A stretch of DNA of 64,000 bases from positions 9,258,147 through 9,322,146 of the forward strand of contig NC_058518.1 in assembly GCF_904849725.1 (NCBI RefSeq). The letters run 5' to 3'. The position numbers and the translations under genes are program-made. This document shows, in pieces, positions 57,001-64,000 of the stretch (position 1 is its first letter; every line of letters begins with the position of its first letter). The notes below the pieces were generated by a model. The model saw only the letters and a program-made list of their open reading frames with translations. It was not told the origin of the DNA and did not search any database. This DNA comes from Hordeum vulgare subsp. vulgare. Its lineage: Eukaryota; Streptophyta; Magnoliopsida; Poales; Poaceae.

Positions 57001-60000
57001 AGTGTGTCTATTTTTGCTGCTCTTTCGCCAAATGCCTGGACAATAGATTTTAAAAATGTTCTGGTTCATATATTGATGATCCCTAGAGACACTTACTTTG
57101 GGACGGAGGGAGTACTTGTTTCAGGGGGGGGGGGGAGGTCTGTCTGCAGTTTGGTCAACTTGTACTGGGTATTGGCACTCTTAATTACTGCTGATCTCTT
57201 ACTCATGACTGGAAGTATGTAGTACTGTAAAATATATATATTCTTGTAGCTTATTTAGTTGGCTAACTATTGCATAATTTGTAGTGCCGATCAATATGGG
57301 AGCCGATTCATACAGCAAAAGCTTGAAACAGCCAGTACTGAAGAGAAAGACATGGTTTTTTCAGAAATCATGCCTCAAGCTCTCACATTGATGACTGATG
57401 TATTTGGAAATTATGTTGTTCAGAAGGTATGCAAAACTGATTTGTTTGTGGTGATGGCTTTGACTATAATTATATTGTACTTATCCTTTTGTTTGCCTTT
57501 TGTTCAGTTTTTTGAGCATGGCAGCACTACTCAGATAAAGGAACTATCTGATCAGCTTATTGGACGTGTCCTTGCTCTCAGTCTTCAGATGTATGGATGT
57601 CGGGTTATACAGAAGGTGCTTATCAGTTATCCATATTTTATCTAGGAGAACATAAGGACATCCTTGCATTTTGAAATTAATTTCTACTCGTATCTCATAA
57701 GTAGGAATTTCTGATTTCTATACTTCTTGCATGGACAAAGGTAGCATTTACAATCACCATCTTTTTGATGTTTCTGTACCATGAAAATATCCCTATGACT
57801 TGTTGAGATTGGGTATACATTTGTATCAATCATCAAAATAATTCCTATCCAAGCCACCTCGTTCCACTAACACATACAGTATGATGATTTCCGGAGCAAA
57901 CATGTTGGCTGATACTTTTAGAAGGCATTAGCGTACCAAGTAACTTGTGAAGCTGTCACAGCATCTGTTTCTGTGGTTATTCAATATATAATATACTTTA
58001 GATGGGTACTGGAAGGCTTAAACATATCCTCTCATGTATGCTTGACAAAATAGTAAACCTTTTGCACATATACCTAAATACATAAATATCTGGAAGAGTA
58101 AAGACAGCTTATGTCATGTGATGTATTATGTGTGCAGGCTATAGAGGTCGTGGATTTAGCTCAGCAGACTAAAATGGTTGGTGAGCTGGATGGACATATT
58201 ATGCGCTGTGTACGTGATCAAAATGGTAACCATGTAATACAGAAATGCATAGAGTGCATCCCTCAGGACATTATCCAGTTCATTGTCTCAACATTCTATG
58301 GTCAAGTTGTGCTGCTATCCACTCATCCATATGGTTGTCGAGTTATACAGGTATGCTCATACTGCATATCACGCCTCTTATATAAATCCATTTTGAAGTT
58401 TAATATTAATACGTCACAATCTACCTTGCTCATCATATCATGTGAATTACCAGAGGGTGCTGGAGCACTGTGACGATCCCACAACACAGCAAATAATGAT
58501 GGATGAGATTCTCCAGTCTGTTTGCTTGCTGGCTCAGGATCAGTATGGTAACTATGTTGTTCAGGTCGGTGCCATGCACATCTTTTCGAACATTGTTGCA
58601 TACCTTGAACTGGTCCAAGCTTCTATGCTGCTTTACTACTGCACGGTGTAAGAGCATGGTTAATAGTATAGCCAACTGCTGGCTATAAGCAGTCTTATAG
58701 CCCATCTTATAGCTAGCTTATACAATAGTTAGCTATAAAAGAGTACTACTTTTATCATATATGGCCCACCTTTCATTCTCACAAAGCACCTAGGAGCACG
58801 TGCTAGAGTCGGCTCTTCACGAAGAGCCCGCTTCCCTTCTCTCTCCTCTTCTCTCTCATCCAACTCAACAAAAATATAGTATTTTAATCCTTACAGCCTG
58901 CTGACTGTACCTTATTGTACTTGCTCTAATGTAGTCGGCTATTGTGTGCAGTATCATCTGAAGGTTATCATTATGTTCTAATGCTTGAAAATTACTAGTA
59001 ACGGCATGTTAGTTTTTTTGTACTCCCTCCATTTCTTTTTACTCCTCATATTAGGTACCAAATTTATATTAGAAAACATCAACATCTACAATAATAAATA
59101 CAATTTGAAAATATACTACATGATGGATCAAAATGATATTGACTTGGCATTGTGGATGTTAATATTTTGTTTCTATAAACTTGGTCAAACTTCAGAAAGT
59201 TTGACTTAAGACAAACCTAATATTCTTATTAATTACTAAGATGTGGGCTTTACACATCTTTTTTTCTTCAAGTGTCTTGCAATGAACTGCAATAGACTGC
59301 CTTCTGTTTTTGGCAGTAGCATCTCCAGGCTGTGGCACTGATCTTTTCTGCTTACTTAATGCTCACTGTTTACTGTTTAACAAGTGGATCTGGATCTTTT
59401 GTGGACTGCTTACCGTTTGCTGTCAATCTTTAATGATGAGATTCTTAACCTTTTGTTACCATTTTCACAATACTTTGTTTCTGACAATACTCACTGGACC
59501 TTTTTTACAGCATGTTCTGGAACATGGCAAGCCACATGAGAGAACTGCTATCATTGACAAGTTAATTGGGCAAATTGTGCAAATGAGCCAGCAAAAGTTT
59601 GCTTCAAATGTCATTGAGAAGTGCTTAGCTTTTGGTAACCCTGTGGAGCGGCAGATCTTGATTGGTGAAATGCTCGAGTCTACTACTGAAAGTGAACCTC
59701 TTGAGGTCTGCGTTGTTTCAACATTTTTACCAAGGAGAATTTGGCCAAATATTTGTTAACCTTACTGAATCTACATGCATTTGTCCTTGCAGGTGATGAT
59801 GAAAGACCAGTTTGCAAACTATGTGGTGCAGAAGGTGTTGGAGACTTGTGATGATCAGCAGAGAGAGATGATCCTTACCAGGATCAAAGCTCACCTGAAC
59901 ACACTGAAGAAGTATACCTATGGGAAGCACATAGTCGCGCGCGTAGAGAAGCTTGTCGCTGCTGGAGGTATGTTTAGCTGCCAAATTCTATTTGGAGACA

Positions 60001-60110
60001 TCCTTACGCATGCGAGCATAAGATCTTAGATATGCTAACAACATGTCTTGCTTGTTCTTGTGGATGCAGAGAAGCGCCAGGGGCTTCAACCGGCATGCAC
60101 CGCCGCCTGA
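54002..60110 (+). CDS. Pumilio (PUF) RNA-binding protein, nine exons, 880 aa
   Basis: Exons: 54002-54418, 55249-56489, 57285-57426, 57508-57615, 58138-58350, 58454-58564, 59511-59705, 59793-59967 and 60070-60110. All introns are GT-AG and all phases agree. The N-terminal two thirds (about 1-525) are low-complexity with the plant NABP-type region ([28 protein letters not shown]). Residues about 527-868 are a full Pumilio homology domain. The eight RNA-contacting helices read SRFIQ, NYVVQ, CRVIQ, NHVIQ, CRVIQ, NYVVQ, SNVIE and NYVVQ, the classical set that reads UGUA-type elements in mRNA 3' UTRs. The protein should act in the cytoplasm in mRNA repression and decay, like Arabidopsis APUM1-6. 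The start ATG 54002 precedes a conserved exon 1 ([16 protein letters not shown] segment). A second ATG nearby (54014) is possible. No defect was seen. Confidence 0.95.
56782..57112. mobile_element. Stowaway-like element in Pumilio intron 2
   Basis: CTCCCTTTCTG at the left and GGACGGAGGGAG at the right are inverted ends with TA on both sides, 331 bp apart. The left end is eroded and the length is at the high side for a Stowaway, so two separate remnants are possible. It lies wholly in the intron. Confidence 0.5.
58652..58926. mobile_element. Tourist MITE in Pumilio intron 6
   Basis: The left end GAGCATGGTTAATAGTATAG and the reverse-complemented right end GAGCAAGTACAATAAGGTAC pair imperfectly. 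The internal GCCAACTGCTGGCTATAAGC mirrors the right subterminal part. TAA stands on both sides (58649-58651 and 58927-58929). Length 275 bp. Confidence 0.85.
59022..59240. mobile_element. MITE remnant in Pumilio intron 6
   Basis: The left end CTCCCTCCATTTCTTTTTAC is typical, and part of the complementary right half remains (AAGACAAACCTAATATTC). The right terminus is lost. Confidence 0.55.
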
Positions 60111-60660
60111 AGGGCGGAACTATGCAGTTGTACAGCTAACAGTGGCTAGGTTTGCGCTCGCGTGTTCCCCCCCCAACAACTGAAAACCCTATAAGATCGA
60201 CTAGTAATGGTACCGGCATGAATAAGATACAAATCTTGGTTGCACTGGAGAGAGTGTACATTCTGTAGCTGAGGAAGCAAAGACTAATCTGAGAGACTAA
60301 GCTGTAAAGAGGAGGAAGAGGGTGGAGTAAGTTTGAACATGTTACTCTGTTCACTGTACAAATTTAGCACTAGAGAAGGAGAATGAGAAAGCTGTTAGCT
60401 GTCGTAAAAATGTCCCGAGTTAAAAGCCGCTGCGACTATTTTGTTAGTTATCCTGTTGTGTGTCTCGTGTCGACGATAGGAGCAAACAAACCATGATGAT
60501 GGCTTACTGCTGTTGTTGTAAGATAAAACTCTTTTCCCCAGTTTAAGCTGAAGTTATTAGTATCAGCTTTGCTGAACTGTTGAACAGTTTGATCCTTGTA
60601 TCAATGGAGTGTCTGTCTGTAATCTAATCCAGGATGATGGTATGCATGAGCTAGTTTGTG
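60111..60660 (+). other. Probable 3' UTR of the Pumilio gene
   Basis: Sequence of normal composition follows the stop. It includes TGTATCAATGG and TGTAATC-type stretches near 60595-60620. No separate gene is seen. An AATAAG near 60222 is a weak polyadenylation signal. Confidence 0.45.
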
Positions 60661-61126
60661 TTCTTGCAAGTTTTTCTTTCACCTAAGATTCTTGTGTTTG
60701 GTATTTGCTGTGCTGTGATGCTAGCTTTTGATCTATTCTTGTGACTTGCTAGTTATTGTTTTTTGCTTGATTTTGGAACCATCCAAATAAATTGGGGTGT
60801 AGCTCAAATGGTAAGAGCATGGGTATGTTATTCATATCAGATAAAATGTTGAGCAATTTTAAAAATATCTTAGCAATTAAACTATTCCTTATATATTTCT
60901 TTATGCTTCAAATATGTTTTGCTGAAGTGTACATGGTCTTGTGTGATGCAAATTTGCACACTGGCAGTATTGTGATTCAAATTTGTGAAATTTTTACTGG
61001 CTTTGCTTAACTTCCTCTTCACTACTAAATTATGAGTAATATTATATCATAGAAGAAAGTAAAACTTCTTTTGAACATGATTCCAATGGTATAAATTTGT
61101 TTTCACATATATCTTAGAATTTATTA
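60661..61126. other. Intergenic, no gene
   Basis: AT-rich. A tRNA-like A-box phrase at 60793-60818 has no matching 3' half. Confidence 0.4.
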
Positions 61127-61212
61127 CTCCCTCTGTTACATATTAATTGTCACTGATTCGGTATAAATACTTTGTAAGAAATCAATGACAACTAATGTGG
61201 ATCGATGGGAGG
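61127..61212. mobile_element. Eroded Stowaway-like MITE
   Basis: CTCCCTCTGTTACATATTAA at the left pairs with TTAATGTGG...GATGGGAGG-type sequence at the right (CAACTAATGTGGATCGATGGG). TA is present on the left only. Confidence 0.6.
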
Positions 61213-61540
61213 AACTACCAATTTGAGGTCAACGATGTGGACTAATAAACCTGAATGAAGTATATGGTTGCACTGTCACTGTCGGCCTGGGTCTTGGCCC
61301 ACATCTAAAGTGACTGTCCTTGTACTGCTTAGTCCATCTACAATGCAATGTGACTAGAGAGGTATTTGAAAAAAGTGTGAAAGGAAAACATTTTGCTTTC
61401 GCAATGGAATGGCACAAATAGCAATGTATTGTCAAAAGTGAGATGTCAAATTCTAGAGGGACATAGCAAAGTGGGCAAAAGCTAGAGTGATAAAAAAACC
61501 ATTACTTTAAGAATATTTTTTTCGTACAAAAGGAGGCTTA

Positions 61541-62062
61541 GAGCAACTCCAACATCTCCCATAAAAATCTTTCCTTAAACTGTTTTCTTCTTTGGCTTTC
61601 TGTAAAAGTTACGGGAAGTTTTCTGAAAGCAACTTTTAGTAGTTCCTTAAACTTCTTCCCTAAATCCATTTTTATATATTTTAATTACACAAAAAATAGA
61701 AAATTAGCTAGGACCCGCTAGTCAGGGGCGACGCGAGGTGGTGGTGGAGTGGGTGTGGCGGGCTGCGGCGTTCCGACAGGTGACGTGGGAGGCGGTGGGT
61801 GGTGGCGGCGGTGTTTACTGGAAGTTTTATAAAAAGCCTCTCCATAAACTTGCGGGGAGAAATGTGGCCATAACTTTACGGGAAGATGATCTCTCAGTAA
61901 ACATGCGGGGAGAAAATACCAGTTTAACGAGATCTTGTAAAGTCATGACCACTTTATTGAAATTGTTGGAGAGGTTTTTGCGTCTACTCATAACACCGAT
62001 GTTTTTATAGTTATGGGAGCCGTTGGAGTTCTATTTAGGGGAGGCAGCTGTTGGAGTTGCTC
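61541..62062. mobile_element. PIF/Harbinger-type non-autonomous element
   Basis: The left end GAGCAACTCCAACATCTCCC and the reverse-complemented right end GAGCAACTCCAACAGCTGCC match closely and are flanked by TTA on both sides (61538-61540 and 62063-62065). The 522-bp interior contains a GC-rich island (61715-61820) and no recognised protein. Confidence 0.85.
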
Positions 62063-62950
62063 TTATAAGAGAATCTAAGGCAAAAGTGAAGCGAATAGGT
62101 CAAGATTTGATGTGATACATTAGTAGGTACTATGTTATTTCAAAATGCTTTTAACTTTTTATAGATCTCGAAATGTCAACTATGTTATGACTTATAGTCA
62201 AATTAAATATGTGTCTTGAAACTAATTCTTTGTGTATGTCAAATAATAATCATGTGTACTTAAAAATTTATATAATATTTTAAAAATTCTATACTTTTTT
62301 TGGCACTAAAAAATCATGTGTTGAAAAGCCATTTACGTAATTTAAATATACAATCATTTCACGTTTTATAACATTTAACAATAATAAAAATATTATTGTG
62401 CTACAAAAACAGTTCACACATGTCAAAATAATTGTTTGTGTATTTTAAAACACATGTCCATGTATTTTGGAAAAAATTCTTGTATGTTAAAAATATAATA
62501 GTCATACATCTCAGATGGTTGTGCATCTTTTGAAAATAAGTGTTTGTGCAACTCATAGAAAATATTTATTTATCTACCAAAATGAATTTAAAATTAATGA
62601 AATCAATCAAATGAATAAGCAAAAGTGAAATAAATAAAATAAAACAAAAAAAGAAACGAAAATAAAAATGTCAAGTGCTATTGGGCTGCGATCATGCGAG
62701 GGAGTACGTATGTTCATTTCTTTAATTTAACACGAGTGCGTATGTTACTTCTCCGAAAAACAAACGAGTGCGTATGTTACTTCTCCAAAAAACAAACGAG
62801 TGCGTATCTTTTTAATAAAGGTTTTAGATCATTTAGCTATTTTTTAGAAGCCCATAAATACGTGTATATCCAAAAATCAAAGCAGTTGATGCTATTACTT
62901 TGGTGCTCCAAAATCAAATCCTAAAGTGAATGAGCACCGAATGTCACCTA
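62063..62950. other. AT-rich decayed repeat DNA
   Basis: No gene. Degenerate 'CATGTATTTTxGAAAAAA' phrases resemble 32750-33420. A 'CGAGTGCGTATGTTACTTCTCC' phrase is duplicated at about 62733 and 62766. Confidence 0.45.
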
Positions 62951-62953
62951 CAC

Positions 62954-62960
62954 TATAAAA
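62954..62960 (+). promoter_or_regulatory. TATA box of the defensin-like gene
   Basis: TATAAAA stands 79 bp before the start codon, preceded by CACTA and followed by a CA-rich leader start (CACACACACACATCCTC) with transcription likely starting near 62985. Confidence 0.75.
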
Positions 62961-63032
62961 CAATTGCACACACACACATCCTCTTCATCACTGCGCCAGG
63001 AACAATCTCCTGCTCTCCACCTGTTGATCACT

Positions 63033-63323
63033 ATGAAGATAGCCAACGCCCTGCTGCTCCTGGTGTCCCTCGCTCTCGTGGTGCTGTCATCATCAAGCAC
63101 ACACACACCGTCGATGGTAGAAGGTCGCGCGGTGGTGGTGCCGGCGGCGGATTGCTCGGTGACTGTGATCGGGCGGGGCGAGAAGTGCGAGCCCCGGAAG
63201 TGCGAGGCGGAGTGTCGGAGGCAGCACGATGGTATGGGCGCGTGCGCCGCCATGGGGTGCAGCTGCGCCGTCTGCGCCAAGTATCCTCCCTCCTCCTCCG
63301 TTGCAAAGGGAAACCGATACTGA
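63033..63323 (+). CDS. Secreted defensin-like cysteine-rich protein, 96 aa
   Basis: The intronless frame of 96 aa starts MKIANALLLLVSLALVVL, a clear secretion signal (about residues 1-25). The mature part has eight cysteines at 41, 52, 57, 61, 71, 76, 78 and 81, with spacing C-x10-C-x4-C-x3-C-x9-C-x4-C-x1-C-x2-C. The CxxxC and CxC pairs are those of the plant defensin-like (DEFL/LCR) fold with four disulphide bonds. The product would be exported and could act in defence or in cell signalling; the sequence does not say which. The classical intron after the signal peptide is absent. A TATA box is in place and no defect is visible. ATG 63033 is preferred over an upstream in-frame start because it opens directly into the signal peptide. 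Confidence 0.82.
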   Translation: MKIANALLLLVSLALVVLSSSSTHTPSMVEGRAVVVPAADCSVTVIGRGEKCEPRKCEAECRRQHDGMGACAAMGCSCAVCAKYPPSSSVAKGNRY

Positions 63324-64000
63324 TAAATGACGACTAGTAGTAGTACACCAGTGCTAGGTTCAAAGTGTGTACTCACTAGATAGCGGTGATCCTTGCAATG
63401 CTCATTTTCACATATAATTTGGATCTGATAAACAATATGTAGTACATGAATGCTTGACAACAAGAAATAATCCTTGATAATTAACTCGTGGTAAAGACTA
63501 CATATGTACTTATCATTTTGATTCTTGCTCTCACCTCATCAAATTTACAGTATAAGAGCGTTTAGATCACTATTTCTAGTGATCTATAAACACACTTATA
63601 TTTCCTTACGGAGGTAGTACTTAAGAAGATGAACTATGTACATATTCTATACGTCATTCATTTGAAAAGCTTTTTATTTCAGCCAGTTTAATTTTATTTT
63701 TAAATCATATTCATGAATGTTAACAAAATATTCAGGAATTCGAGAATTATTCATGAATCTAAAAACATTTGATTTTTTAAACACCAAGTCAAAAGATTGG
63801 TGGCGAATTCAAATAATGTTTGCAAATGAGAAAAATGTTTGCAAAACAGAAAAAAAACGTATGCAAATTCAAAAATGCTCAGGTGTTTGAAGAAATGTTC
63901 ATCAGTTTGAAAATAAATGCTCCCCAATAAAAAATGCGTATTCAAAAATTTTAATACGTGATTGTTAGCAACTATGTATAATTGTTTATGAATTAAAAAC
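63324..64000. other. 3' flank with MITE fragment and degenerate repeats
   Basis: 63550-63620 (TATAAGAGCGTTTAGATCAC...CTTACGGAGGTAGTA) is the right half of a Stowaway MITE whose left end is lost. 63660-64000 is an 'AATTCAAAAATGTTCATGAA' short-period tract like those at 30626-33420. No gene. Confidence 0.5.

Noticed and set aside
60793..60865. tRNA-like phrase GGGGTGTAGCTCAAATGG
   Set aside because: It matches an A box and a tRNA 5' half, but no anticodon stem, TpsiC (B-box) sequence or acceptor complement follows. It is a chance match or a tiny SINE or tRNA remnant.

Overview
The window looks like a gene-poor, transposon-rich segment of a large grass genome, almost certainly Triticeae (wheat, goatgrass or barley group). 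The reasons are a BARE-1/Angela-like copia LTR ending in 'CTCTAGGGCATATTTCC', CACTA ends built of 'TTTAGTCCCGG...CCGGGACTAAA' units, Stowaway and Tourist MITEs with CTCCCTCCG or GAGCA termini, and a GC-rich first exon in the one clearly intact large gene. No searches could be run. Family names rest on recognised motifs, and coordinates were read by eye from the sequence.

Layout. 11-7609 is a gypsy retrotransposon with a 4.8-kb 5' LTR and an open gag-RNase H-integrase frame that lacks protease and reverse transcriptase. About 7652-9085 is a DNA element carrying a broken captured gene. 9377-12620 is a CC-NB-ARC-LRR resistance-gene homologue with one in-frame stop. 13677-29490 is an old minus-strand copia element split by two insertions: a complete 12.6-kb CACTA transposon (13852-26435, TSD GTC) and a solo BARE/Angela-type LTR (27530-29317, TSD AGAAG). 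The CACTA carries a two-exon 3'-5' exonuclease gene (14408-15822), a 338-bp satellite array, a broken small ORF and an eight-exon broken gene ending in a ULP1-type protease domain.

29490-46970 is mostly decayed AT-rich repeat DNA with well-delimited small elements: Stowaway and Tourist MITEs, a Harbinger element with GC-rich cargo (37229-38059), a complete gag-only LTR element (38919-40914, TSD ATCTT) and a hAT remnant (42314-43836) that contains a foldback element. 46990-52960 is a 2.54-kb tandem duplication with internal ~62-bp repeats. Its modules resemble the sequence just upstream of the next gene.

54002-60110 is a complete nine-exon Pumilio (PUF) RNA-binding protein gene (880 aa, all eight PUF repeats), with MITEs in its introns. 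61127-62062 holds two more MITE-type elements. 63033-63323 encodes a secreted eight-cysteine defensin-like protein with its own TATA box. The genes show no operon-like cooperation. The host genes likely to be functional are PUM and the defensin-like gene. The exonuclease is the best candidate for an active transposon-carried gene, and the NLR is probably a recent pseudogene.
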